The notes under the pieces were generated by a model. The model was not told the DNA's origin. It worked only from the letters and a program-made list of their open reading frames with translations, and ran no database searches. From Gymnopus androsaceus JB14 (taxonomy: Eukaryota > Basidiomycota > Agaricomycetes > Agaricales > Omphalotaceae): DNA of 64,000 nt. Of the stretch, positions 23,082-33,770 are shown piece after piece; position 1 is the first letter of the stretch, and every line of letters starts with the position of its first letter. The stretch lies in contig ML769422.1 of the NCBI GenBank assembly GCA_009733575.1, forward strand, positions 138,319 to 202,318, given 5' to 3'. The position numbers and the translations under genes were made by a program.

Positions 23082-24279
23082 ACACTATCTCTTTAGCTTC
23101 TCTTCCTTGGTCTGGCACCCATGTCGGAATGCTAGTCCTTCCCTTATCATGATGCTAGTAAAATTTCATCCCAAAAGGTTCAGCTTTTTGCCACTTGCGG
23201 CTATCCCCCCCAGTCATGGAAAATAAATATTTCATAGAACTAGAGAAGGAAATACATTCAGACCAATGGAAGTTGGAACCTTCCGCAAAATTCTGAAATG
23301 TCATTTTTCGGACAGAATCTGAAGCAATCAGCTTCAGCCGGGCCGAAAATATAGATTACCAAAGCCGTCCAAGTATTTGTTTTCAGGACTGCTGAAATGA
23401 ACTGCCATTTTAGCTCAGATAGTCCCGGAACTTCCGAGTTTGCCTCAGGTCCTACCAAGGGTCCAAGTCCTACTCTAGTCCTAGTCAGTAAATATACTGT
23501 AAATAGTGCAATATTAATATAAATTACCTTAGACTAATGAATTAAGTTGGATTGAAGGTCAAGAAGGCATAAATCCGCCCGGCGCCTAATGTGATAAGGA
23601 TGTAAAGAATGTGCTTGCTTGGTTAAAATTTTGTCATATTGAGTGAAAAATGAAAGCCAAACATACCTTGAGAGGTCAACAGAGCAATGAATATGTAACG
23701 CGTAGTAGAGAAAGAGGTTTCGCGAGAGAAGAGAGTAAAGTCGTGTTGGAAGGAAGTCAGAGGGTGCCGCATGCGGCACTATCTTATACTACTACCAAAC
23801 TACTACTTACTATAGACTGTAGCCTAGCACCTGTATATACTACTACAATATACTAATATATACCTTAATATGACCCTAGGACTGCCAGGACTGTTTAGGA
23901 CCTTAGGACTCTGAGGTGGACTGGAGTTGGACTTGGACCCGGAGGCGGACTCTTGAGATTCCGGTCGCTCTCTTTCAGCTGACCCGAAATGAAGTACTTT
24001 GGCCGGCTTCGGTAATGTATATTTTCGGGTCAACTGAAATGAATTATTTCATGTCCTGTTTGAAAAATGACATTTCAGAAATTTGCAGAAAGTCTGAACT
24101 TCAAATGCTCTGAATTCATTTCCTTCTGTAGTTCTATGAAATCTTTATTTTCCATAATCCTCTGAAAAAGTACATTTCAACTAGTGACTAAAATAATTTA
24201 TTTCTCACAATGCTTCAGTCAGAATAAAGCAGAATTATTGGCGGTGTGAGATTTGGCATAGATGAGGTTCCCGGGTGAT

Positions 24280-25165
24280 GATTTCAGCTGACCTGAAATT
24301 CGGTAATCTATATTTTTGGTCCGGCTGAAGCTGATTGCTTCAGATCCTGTCCGAAAAATGTTCTTTCATAAATTTGCAGAAAATTTGAACTTCGAATTGT
24401 CTAAATTTATTTATTAAGTCCTAAGAAATGTTTACTTTTAGTATTCCTCTGAAAAAGTACATTTCCCTTAAGGATTGAAATAATATATTTCCCATAACGC
24501 TTCAGTCCAAGGGGTGTGCAAAAATTCTAAATTATATATCACCTTGTATTTTGGTCTTAAGCTCAATGGAACCCTCCCTCCCCTCCTGTACCTACCTTAT
24601 AGGGAAGAAGATTCCCACAGTTACATAAGCAAATCCCCAGGGACATTGCCCCCAATTGATTCCACAGATTCAATCTGCTTTGCTATGCTCCTGGTCTATC
24701 CCCCTCTTCCCCTGCTGTCAAAATTTTAGGACATTGAATTCAAATATCACAAAAGTAATTATTTCTTTTTTGAGTGATCTCTGTCAAATCTCTGTTGCTT
24801 AACACTGCCTCTAATCATTACAAAACCAGTCATATGTTGGGATTTTGCACAAACATATTCATTTTAGATGATGTTACTAAAGTAGAAAATGTTTATTTGT
24901 TTGTATAATCCAAGCTTTCTAGACAATAACTCGTAGGAGGGTCAGAGAACCATGGGAAAACTATCCTGTGCCTGCCAAATGTACAAAAATGCATAAAACA
25001 TGTAAAAGTATTGATTCCAGGCCATATTGCTGCAATAAATTAATTCAGAAATTTTAGTCTCAAGGCCTCTTGACCCCACCCTCCCCTCCCAACCCTATAT
25101 GGGTGCTTAAATTCCTGCACACCCCTTGCTTCAGTCTGACTGAAACATAATTATTGGTGGTGTGA
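24280..25165. mobile_element. TTCAG-module element, interrupted copy
   Basis: Another copy of the module seen at 23960-24222, ending TTATTGGTGGTGTGA at about 25165. The same terminus closes the copies near 24242 and 33562. It is split by a hAT-like insertion at 24508-25128. No coding capacity. Confidence 0.65.
24508..25128. mobile_element. hAT-like nonautonomous element with 8-bp TSD
   Basis: Terminal inverted repeats CAAGGGGTGTGCA and TGCACACCCCTTG bound 621 bp. The 8-bp sequence CTTCAGTC flanks both sides (24500-24507 and 25129-25136), as expected of a hAT target-site duplication, and removing the element restores the surrounding module. No transposase ORF is present. Confidence 0.82.
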
Positions 25166-25290
25166 AGGCTGTAGATCACTTGCGTCATTTATAGATTTCA
25201 ATTGGTGCCGAGCTGCCAGTGCCCAGATAAACATAAAGAAACAAGCTCATCAGAAATCCTGGCTTCCCGATTCTAATGCAATGCACTGTA

Positions 25291-26345
25291 TTCACACCAA
25301 AAGTGCAAAAAAATCCGCTCAAACAAAACACTAGCTAATTTATAAAATTTCATGTCAAAAATCAGTTATGAGTGAAAATTTGAGTGAAATTTGATTATTC
25401 AGTCAAATGGTCTTGTTGAGTGAAAATATACATATCAGTAGATTATTTAGAAAAACTGAAGAAGGGCCTGAATTAGGGTATATCTGAGCTCCTGAAATGG
25501 TAAATGATTTGTTATATATTGCAAGTCAAATCATTCCGAGTGAAATATTTCCTTTCAGGTGTATTTTCAGACAATACTTGGTGTGCGAAAAAGTAACCGG
25601 ATTTTTTATTTTTGGCCTGTATAATTGCACCTCCCACAGCTTTGTGTCAGCCTGAAACTATTGTAGCAGACTCATGTATAATCCACTTTATCCTGGTACT
25701 CACTTGGAGCCTCAGTTTGCACTGTGCTACTCTCTATATCAGGTTCATTTTGGCAGGAAAATAGCAATTTTGGTGTTTTTCAGAAGTTGAGGGCAATTTT
25801 ACAAGGTAGAATATATATAATGGCTTGGTGTTGGTACAGAAGTTGGAGAGGACATCTCAAAGTGTTGAATGGACACCTTTGACCCAGCACAATATGGCAT
25901 TTCACTGAGGTAACAGTCTGTAAGTAAAAATCCGGTTACTTTTTCGCACACCAAGTATAAAAAGTCATATGAACAATCACCTTTCAGAATAACTGAAAAG
26001 CCTCACCCACATTCATTTATGGCTTTTCAGTTATTCTGAAATATGATTATTCACACAAATTTTTATACTGTCTGAAAATACACCTGAAAGGAAATATTTC
26101 ACTCGGAATGATTTGACTTGCAATATATAACAAATCATTTACCATTTCAGGAGCTCAGATATACCCTAACTCAGGCCCTTCTTCAGTTTATCTAAATAAT
26201 CTACTGATATGTATATTTTCACTCAACAAGACCGTTTGACTGAATAATCCAATTTCACTCAAATTTTCACTCATAAGTGATTTTTTACACAAAATTTTAT
26301 AAATCAGTTAGTATTTCGTTCGAGCGGATTTTTTTGCACTTTCGG
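25291..26345. mobile_element. Foldback element with about 285-bp inverted arms
   Basis: The left arm 25291-25575 and right arm about 26060-26345 are inverted copies; both outer ends carry AGTGCAAAAAAATCCGCTC. The centre contains a smaller hairpin (about 25980-26050, TTTCAGAATAACTGAAAAGCC-type arms) and a nested element at 25577-25955. It is noncoding and lies just upstream of the NACHT gene. Confidence 0.8.
25577..25955. mobile_element. Nested Tc1/mariner-type MITE with TA duplication
   Basis: Perfect 30-bp terminal inverted repeats (CTTGGTGTGCGAAAAAGTAA..., 25577-25606 and 25926-25955) bound 379 bp. TA dinucleotides flank both sides. The opposite arm of the surrounding foldback preserves the uninterrupted site (CAGACAGTATAAAAA), which confirms the insertion. 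The AGTAACCGGATTTTT core is shared with the element at 33771-33854. Confidence 0.88.
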
Positions 26346-26690
26346 CGTGATTACTGATGAACTTGTACGTTGTTGATTGATCTACAAACAGCACCAAACT
26401 CAGTGTCTATATATACTAGTATGATTTGACACATCGCATTCCCGAGTCTCCTGTCATGATGACGTTAGCGCAAAGCAACAGGTAGGCAAATTCCTAACAT
26501 TTGTGTTACTTGTTCTCATAACTCACTTATAGTGAGTATTCTGCGGGGTAAGCATAGAGATATATGTTGAAAAGTAACAACTGAGCCGGTGATCTAGAAG
26601 TATGTTCTCCCATGCATCAGATTTCATCATCAATGGATCAATTTTTAATGTCATATGTATGTCGGAATGTTTGCTCTTCATTTTTAACAG

Positions 26691-29600
26691 CAGTTAACTT
26701 ATTACTCAGCAACTGACAAGCGGAGGGAGATTCAAAAGTGGTTGAATGCACCAAATTGCTCCGAAAACTTTACAACTGCACTGAATAGCAAGACAGAAGG
26801 AACATGTGAATGGATACTCCATCATGAAGGATACATCCAGTGGAAAAATAATCCAGATATTCTGTGGATACAAGGCAAAGGTAAGCTGCAATGTTTTATG
26901 CTTGTACATTGCTCCATAACTTTTTTTCCCAGTGGGATGTGGAAAAACATTCTTGGTGTGAGTCCTTGAATCTATCATCTGAGGTTATGAGTAGAAGTAT
27001 TGGTAATGACTTTTGGCATACAGAACCACAATTATTTCAGACCTTACCAATGCTTTTCCAGGAGCTGTTTGGTATCATTATTTTGATTCCCGTGACAACT
27101 CCAGGGTCAAATCCAGATACAATGGCTTTCTATTGTCACTTTTACAGCAGATGGGCTCTGACCAGGGGCAAATTCACCCTGTCTTACTTGACCTACATGG
27201 CAAACACAAAAAAGGCTTTTTAGATGAACATCCCAGCAACAAAGCCCTTGAAAAGACCTTGAGAACCATTATTGAAAACCTAAACTGGGGATATATTGTT
27301 ATAGATGCCTTGGATGAATGCAGTGAAGTGGATGATGTTCTTGAACTTCTGTCTTCTTACAAGCAGAAGTTGAATATACTCATCACCAGCCGGCATCCCG
27401 CAAGCAGTTGTGAAACTGGCTTTAATATTTTTCTTGATAATTTTGGGGCTGATTTGAGCCATGATATTGAGCTATATGTGCAGAAAAATCTTGCAAAACG
27501 CAAATTCCCTACATGGCTGTATAATGAAATAATAGTGGAATTACAGCAGGGAAGTCATGAACAGTAGGTATTTCACCTCTCATCAATATCTGATTCCTGA
27601 AAACTTCCATTGTGATTTTTGAAGGTTCCTCTGGGTGGCATGTCAAATCAAAGTTCTAGAACAATGTCACTCGCCAAAGACAATCAAAGCTTCACTCAAA
27701 GCACTGCCTAAAACATTGGAGGACAGTTACAGGAAAGCATTGGAAACAATAAACCAGGGAAATCATGTGGAAGATGCATGTCAACTCCTAAGATGGTTGA
27801 TTTATGCGGTAGAACCATTGTCAGTGGCTCAATTTCAAGAAATGGCTGCCGTGGATACAAACACAAGTCTATTTGACCCTGAAAGGCGGCTCCTGGATTT
27901 TGAGAATCATTTCTGGGAGATTTTAGATTCCAGGCTGGTTGGCATCAATGAAAATAAAATCGTTCACTTAGCTCACAGTTCTGTGAAAGACTTCCTTACT
28001 ATGGAACTTGCACAGAGTCAATACAGTTCTTTGATCAATATCAATGAGCAACTTTCACAAGAGAAAATACTCCATACATGTCTTGTATACCTTTTTCAAT
28101 TCAACACTTTGGAGGCATATAGATTTGAGGAAGATTTTCCCTTGGCGGTATATGCTGCAAAGTATTGGCCCTATCATATGAAGAGGATTGAATCATGGGA
28201 ACAGAATCCTGTCAATGAATTGGCGGAAATGATTTTGACAGATTCAACTCCAGAGTATTTCAACTGGATCAGAATCTGTAGACCAGATCAGGCCTGGCAA
28301 GGAGTAGATCCGGGCTTAGATACTGATAAAATACCTCCCTCACTTTATTATGCTGCCTATTTGGGACTCTTGAGCATTGCCAGGAATATATTACGTTCTG
28401 GCATAAATGTCAATGCTGAAGGCGGATTGTTTGGAAGCGCCTTACAAGCAGCAGCTTATAATGGCCATGAAGACTTGATTGGCTTACTGTTGACATATGG
28501 TGCCCATGTCAATGATCAAGGTGGGGCTTATGGAACTGTGCTCCAGGCAGCAGCAAGTGGTGGCAAAGCAGCAGTGGTTGCCTTGCTTCTTACATACAAC
28601 GTTGATGTGAATGCTGAAGCTGAACCCTATGGCACTGCAATCCAAGCAGCAGCATACAAGGGCTATGGAGTTATAGTGAACCTCCTTCTTGAAAGTAAGG
28701 CTAATGTAAATTTAGCAGGGGGGCCATATGGAGGTGCCCTTCATGCGGCAGCATACAGCGGCCATGGGTCGGTAGTAGAGCTTCTGCTGGCCAGTGGAGC
28801 TGATATCAATCTCCAGGACATCAATTACGGAACTGCACTTCACAATGCCATCTATCATGGCCATGAACTAGTTGTCAGGCTGCTGTTAGACAAGGGAGCA
28901 GATGTCAATGCACAAGGCAGTGAATATGGGACTGCACTTCAAATAGCTGCATGCCGAGGTCATAAAGATATAGTTCTTACTCTTCTAGAGTATGGGGCAG
29001 ATAAGTATGCATATGGAGGAAGATATCGAACTGCCTTTCGGGCAGCCACAGTGAATGGGCATGATTCAGTAACTAAGATTTTAGAAAATCACAGAGGCAA
29101 TGTGAATGTGAAGAATGGAAATAATGGTACTGCTCTCCACCAAGCAGCCCTTCATGGTGACACAGAGACAGTTCAGCTTCTACTCAGACATGAGGCAGAT
29201 GTAAACATTCAAGCTGGAATGTATGGAACCGCCCTGCAAGCAGCAGCATCCCAGGGACATGAGGATATAGTTCACAATCTTCTTGGCAGTCATGTAGATG
29301 TTAATTATACTCCTTTGCTCACAGCTGCAGAAAATGGCTACACGGATATTGTTTCTCTGCTTCTAGAAAAAGGTGCTAATGTAAATGCACAAGGATTGAA
29401 TGGAGCAGTGACTGCACTGAGGCAAGCAGCACAAAATGGATTCATTGATGTTATAAAGCTCCTTATAGTCAATAATGCAAACATTGAGATTCCTGATGAT
29501 GAAGGATATACTCCTTTGCTCATTGCTGCATTCAAAGGCCACATGAACATTGTTTCCCTGCTTCTAGAAAAAGGTGCTAATGTAAATGCACAAGAAGTGA

Positions 29601-29875
29601 ACGGATGTACTCCTTTGCTCATTGCTGCAGAAAACGGCCACATGAACATTGCTTCCCTGCTTCTAGAAAAAGGTGCTAATGTAAATGCACAAGGACTGAA
29701 AGGAGTAACTGCACTGAGGCAAGCAGCACAAATTGGATTCATTGATGTTGTAAAGCTTCTTATAGTCAATAATGCAGACATTGAGATCCCTGATGATGAA
29801 GGACACTCCTTTGCTCATTGCTGCAGAAAACGGCCACATGAACATTGTTTCCCTGCTTCTAGAAAAAGGTGCTAA
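26691..29875 (+). CDS. NACHT-ankyrin NOD-like receptor (STAND protein)
   Basis: Fungal NLR-type STAND NTPase; relatives mediate nonself recognition and heterokaryon incompatibility. Exons join in frame: QLTYYSATDKRREIQKWLNA (from 26691); the P-loop GKVGCGKTFL completed across introns at about 26881-26931 and 26957-27010; TTIISDLTNAFPGAVWYHYF; Walker B YIVIDALDECSE near 27296-27330; LNILITSRHPA (sensor) near 27372; then, after a small intron near 27566-27624, a helical NACHT tail with LAHSSVKDFL near 27970. Fifteen in-frame ankyrin repeats follow from about 28330; the last ones are nearly identical. The frame ends at 29875 after a 2-base loss near 29803 (GGACACTCC instead of GGATATACTCC). The true N-terminus is uncertain; ATG codons at 26456 and 26459 precede a GTAGGC donor and may begin an upstream exon. 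No effector domain was recognised. Confidence 0.85.
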
Positions 29876-30084
29876 TGTAAATGCACAAGGAGTAAATGGA
29901 GTAACTGCACTGAGACAAGCAGCCCAAAATGGATTCATTGATGTTGTAAAGCTCCTTATAGTCAATAATGCAGACATTGAGATCCCTGATGATAAAGGAT
30001 ATACTCCTTTGCTCATTGCTGCAGAAAACAGCCACATGAACATTGTTTCCCTGCTTCTAGAAAAAGGTGCTAATGTAAATGCAC
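29804..30084 (+). pseudogene. Out-of-frame ankyrin repeats of the NACHT gene
   Basis: Past the frameshift the other frame continues the same array: TPLLIAAENGHMNIVSLLLE, GVTALRQAAQNGFIDVVKLL, and a last TPLLIAAENSHMN repeat ending GANVNA at 30084, where LTR sequence begins. So the receptor once had at least 18 repeats, and its original stop codon has been lost or displaced by the LTR. Confidence 0.8.
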
Positions 30085-30440
30085 TGTTGGAATATCAAAG
30101 GTAATTTTACTATTGCTCTATACATGGAACACTTTCTCGTAGTCTCCACTTGTTTGTATCACCACCCCATGCACTCCACTAGTAGTATCTCACAGTCTCC
30201 ACTCTATCTATCGGAGCATCCACTTACTCTCTTGTGGTACCCACTTTACCATATGCACAGTAGCCACAGACATTCACGCAGTAGCCACTTGCCTGATATA
30301 TTGTTTGTACATAGGACTGTATATAAGCCTAGGTACCATACCCTGTAATAACACTGTTGTCCCCCATCAATCTGTGTGATTGTTACTACTAAGTCCTGTG
30401 TGGACTTACTGCTGCTACTTCCAATTTAGGAACATAATGT
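30085..30440 (+). mobile_element. Ty1/copia-type 5' LTR inserted in the ankyrin array
   Basis: Starts TGTTGGAATATC directly after the last ankyrin codon. It contains a TATATAAG promoter-like site near 30310 and ends near AGGAACATAATG. It is followed at about 30446-30457 by GGTTATGGGCCC, complementary to the anticodon region of initiator tRNA-Met, the half-tRNA primer site typical of copia elements. The 3' LTR was not found, so this is a truncated element. Confidence 0.72.
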
Positions 30441-30443
30441 TAA

Positions 30444-30460
30444 TAGGTTATGGGCCCCGG
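30444..30460 (+). promoter_or_regulatory. Putative half-tRNA initiator-Met primer binding site
   Basis: AGGTTATGGGCCC pairs with the GGGCCCATAACC of eukaryotic initiator tRNA-Met. Priming from an internal tRNA cleavage site is known in Drosophila copia and yeast Ty5. Confidence 0.6.
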
Positions 30461-30503
30461 CCTTAACCATTGATGCATCTATTTGTGGACATAACCCTTG
30501 TTG

Positions 30504-30656
30504 ATGTCACAATCTAGACCTACTGCACCAGCAGCTTGCAGAACAGCATCAGGCCAAGCAGCCGCTGCCACAGCATCCAGCAGTAAACCAGCACCTCTAC
30601 CATTCACACGAGAAAGGGAAAAATTTAACCTCTACCAAATTTGCATACAAAAGTAG
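30504..30656 (+). pseudogene. Possible truncated copia gag start
   Basis: A 50-codon ORF begins 45 bp after the primer site: MSQSRPTAPAACRTASGQAA, then Ala/Ser-rich sequence, then PLPFTREREKFNLYQI before a TAG. Position and composition fit a retrotransposon gag N-terminus. Nothing recognisable as integrase or reverse transcriptase follows. Confidence 0.4.
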
Positions 30657-30935
30657 ACAGTTCCTGGCAAATGATATTATTTACAAATTACATACCAATT
30701 GCTGATGTTTGCAAAGTCCCGATTGGCAGACAGAAACTTTCAAAATCAAACAAAAACTTGAGTGAACAGAATCTGCTCCAGATTGTGCTCATATATGAGG
30801 ACATTCCAGTCTAGCAGGAAAAGTAACTAGTTAGATAGTCCAAAGTGTAACAATCCAGTATCTAATATGATCAAAATCCACAGGAAATCCAGGGCCCCGG
30901 AATCCATAGGGCTAGGACCTCTGGCACCCTTTGGA

Positions 30936-31086
30936 TATGGATTCCATGCATGTCGCATGGAATCCATCGACTAGTAAATATAGTAGTGTATGGATTCCAT
31001 GCATGTTGCATGGATTCCATGGACTAGTAAATATAGTAGTGTATGGATTCCATGCATGTTGCATGGAATCCATGGACTAGTAAATC
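30936..31086. repeat. 53-bp tandem repeat, each unit a hairpin
   Basis: Units start TATGGATTCCATGCATG at 30936, 30989 and 31042 (period 53). Within each unit ATGGATTCCATGCA is followed by TGCATGGAATCCAT, making a near-perfect stem. The unit tail is GACTAGTAAATATAGTAGTG. No tRNA or gene is associated. Confidence 0.85.
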
Positions 31087-31402
31087 CCCCTGTTTGTGTG
31101 GTTCGGTGCTTGGTGTTGGTTCCGCTGTTGCTTGTTTGCAACCGTTCCGTAAAAGCATGGAGTTGAGCTGCTGCAGGTGAATCCGTAAGCAGAGAGATCT
31201 GTGCTTCACCTAAGGTAACAACACAATCTCTACAAGGTGTACGGATAATTACCAGGTTGCCGTTGAGGTCTACTGCATGAGCAAGCTCATATTCGGCACC
31301 CTCTAATCGACCGGTAACTGGGTCGGAAGAAACTATTGCTGGTGCAGCTGTTGTTACGGGACCGAAACCACTGCTTCTTTGTCGAGCAGTACCTATTGCC
31401 AA
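30971..31402 (-). CDS. Orphan ORF, unknown
   Basis: A 143-codon ORF whose first 100 residues look coding (TPCRDCVVTLGEAQISLLTD, LHAFTERLQTSNSG) and whose C-terminus simply translates the 53-bp tandem repeat. It lies in the transposon-rich island. It could be a fragment of a retroelement or host gene cut off by the repeat. No family was recognised. Confidence 0.25.
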   Translation of the reverse strand: MAIGTARQRSSGFGPVTTAAPAIVSSDPVTGRLEGAEYELAHAVDLNGNLVIIRTPCRDCVVTLGEAQISLLTDSPAAAQLHAFTERLQTSNSGTNTKHRTTQTGGFTSPWIPCNMHGIHTLLYLLVHGIHATCMESIHYYIY

Positions 31403-32199
31403 AATGGAATCATTATAGGGTTGAAGGGATAAGGTGTTGACAGCAAAGGGATTTTACATTGGGTTGGATGCGGTAGTAGTAGTGCGTGTACTGTGTATTG
31501 GGTTACAACGGATATTTGCACCTTCAAGAGTGGGTCTGGAGCAAGGATTCATAATAAGAAAGATTTAACACAACGTTGACAAGTATTAGTTTAATTATAC
31601 TGTTAGGATCATGCAAGAACCGAGGGTTCCCAGACGGAACCAAGGTTACCGAAGCTTCAGCTAGCAACTCGGAAGGTGATGGACATTGGTGAAGCTATTA
31701 GCAACACCCTCACCACGCTGTAATGTCTGATGAGGTATAGTGGAGTTGAGCAAGACAAGATTTGTCAACGTCAGCTACCCAACGGTTGACTGAGATGATT
31801 TTAAGACAAGCGGAAGTTACTCCAGAGAGGATATGGTGTATCCAAGATGATATTTAAACTAAGGTATGACAATCGAGTATAACTACTTATATACTGTATC
31901 AACCGTCGGACCCAAGTAGGTAAAAGACAATAAGTATGTAATGCTGGATCGTTCGGCATATAAATATGGAAAGTATATTTAGTTAAAAGACAAAAGGATA
32001 ATATAAAGAAAGCAACAATAAGGTGACTGAGTATGACCAAGATATAATCAGCCGATAGTTACTGAGCCGTTGCATGGAAGCCTTCAGCAGCAAGCCAAAG
32101 TGCCTCGGCTCGCATGGATATAACATCTGTACAGTATATAAGAACTCACCCATAATAATAATCACATCCACAACACCATTATTACAACAGGGCAAACTT
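31403..32199. other. Repeat-rich intergenic, no gene seen
   Basis: AT-rich sequence within the island. Small ORFs show no domain or splice context. Confidence 0.4.
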
Positions 32200-32854
32200 A
32201 TCAGCAAAACCTGGGTGTACAGCACTCATAGCACTCATAGCAGCCATAGCAAGGCACCCCTCTGTCCAGAACTATGGAGTGCTATGGATTGCTATGGATT
32301 GCTATGGATTTCACGGGAACGCCATCTGTCAGGCTCTATTCAATATTAATATTTTGAATTGTTTTGTTGGCTCTCAGCAAGACGAAAACAGGATGAAAAT
32401 GATCATGGAATCGTATCATATTATTATTATTGTGGTCATTAGTAGTACAGTAGGACAATTAAAATGGTTGTAGCAAAACTAGTAGAACTATTCCGAAACT
32501 AATATGACTATTTGTAAAATCATAAGTAATGGTGCTCATGCTGCCGAGACATTAAAAAGACATTGAAGGCTTGAATGAGACTACTTACTGTGATGTCCAA
32601 ACTAAAGTGGCTCAGGATTGGTGACTTGGAAGAAAAAAAAACAGGACTTGTTGAAGTTGTGACAGTGCATTGGTTCTTACTTATATAGTGTTCGTGGAAG
32701 AAAATGACATCTGTCAAACAGTGATGGCAGATGACAACTCGCTCAAAGTTGCAGCGATCCCACAGGAGCTCATAGCACTCCATAGTTCTGTGGAGCACTA
32801 TGGCTGCTATGATATGCTATGAGTTGCTATAACCTTGACCCAGGTTTTGCTGAT
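32200..32854. mobile_element. MITE-like element with GCTATGG subterminal repeats
   Basis: Ends ATCAGCAAAACCTGGGT (32200-32216) and its exact inverse (32838-32854) bound 655 bp. Many copies of ATAGCACTC and GCTATGG lie near both ends in opposite orientation, including an 18-bp inverted pair at about 32270 and 32774. No transposase ORF. Confidence 0.7.
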
Positions 32855-32919
32855 GAATGGTATAGGCAGAGCTACAGAGGAAGGAGAGGATATTGGATAT
32901 TCTTTGTTTTTGGTACTAG

Positions 32920-33562
32920 CACACTGCCAAGGATTATGCTTCAGTCAGACTGAAGCATAATCGGAAATGAGATATTTCAGTGCACACACAAAATATAATT
33001 TTTTGGACAAGCATATAAAATAAGTATTTCACTGGACTTATGAAGGAATTACGTTCAGGCCCTTGGAATTTTGAATTTCAGACAGACTTCTGAGAGAACA
33101 CCTTTCAATTGAGCTCTGAAAACAATGGTTTCAATGCAGACTGAATTCTTTTATTTCACCACAAGAATGAAAGTATTTGTTTCGGAGGATCCTTTCAGCT
33201 GGCTCCCGAAAGACAACACTTCAATTCTCGGCCCGGTCCAGGCCGCTGCCAAACCAGACAGCGGGAATCTTTCAGAGCAAAATTGAATTGTTCTTTGAAA
33301 CAATTACTTTCACTCTAATTGTGAAAGCAGGACTTTCAAGTCCAGATTGAAACTATTGTTTTCTCTGTCCAATTGAAACATTTTCTTTTGCACATCTGTA
33401 TAAAGTTCTAAATTCAGAAGGTTGGAATTTAATTCCTTCATTAGTCCACTGAAATATGTATTTTCTATACTTGTCTGAAAAAAATACATTTTGCATATGT
33501 ATTGAAATATTTTATTTCACACAATGCTTCAGTATGGCTGAAGCATAATTATTGGCGGTGTG
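32920..33562. mobile_element. MITE with CACACYGCCAA termini
   Basis: Left end CACACTGCCAAGGATTATG and right end CATAATTATTGGCGGTGTG are inverted repeats, each next to a CTTCAG/CTGAAG stem. It belongs to the same family as the modules ending near 24242 and 25165. Its right end abuts the second GFA segment. Noncoding. Confidence 0.72.
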
Positions 33563-33770
33563 ACTTATTCTCTTCCGACGCACGACCATCCGAATCCGAT
33601 CCCAAACTGTGTATCCCTTACTTGTTTCAATCTTTATACTGTTCAACGCGCATTTATTTCTTCTGCTCTTCCAATTAATCATTTTGAACCATAATTTTTG
33701 GTTGCTTTCTGGTGGAGTATTTTCACTCTCTTGAAATCTTGTGTTGTTCACCCCTCGACTTGTAGATCTA

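Larger units (their letters stand above)
21177..24222. mobile_element. Composite DNA transposon remnant with 40-bp inverted ends
   Basis: The left end (21177-21216, ACTGAAGCATTGTGAGAAAT) is the reverse complement of the right end (24183-24222). Inside, the reverse strand of 21900-23017 has coding-like fragments with charged, helical composition (EEAREHQNGAKVPR near 22900) broken by stops, perhaps the C-terminal part of an old transposase; the family is not recognised. A TTTCAG-rich module of about 240 bp occurs inverted at 23212-23450 and direct at 23960-24165, and again at 24280-24450. It sits between GFA copy 1 and the NACHT gene. Confidence 0.65.

Noticed and set aside
29338..30043. Minus-strand ORFs with repeated Ser/Phe-rich peptides
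   Set aside because: They mirror the ankyrin repeats on the other strand.
30936..31086. CRISPR array
   Set aside because: Only three contiguous units without spacers, in a eukaryotic genome.
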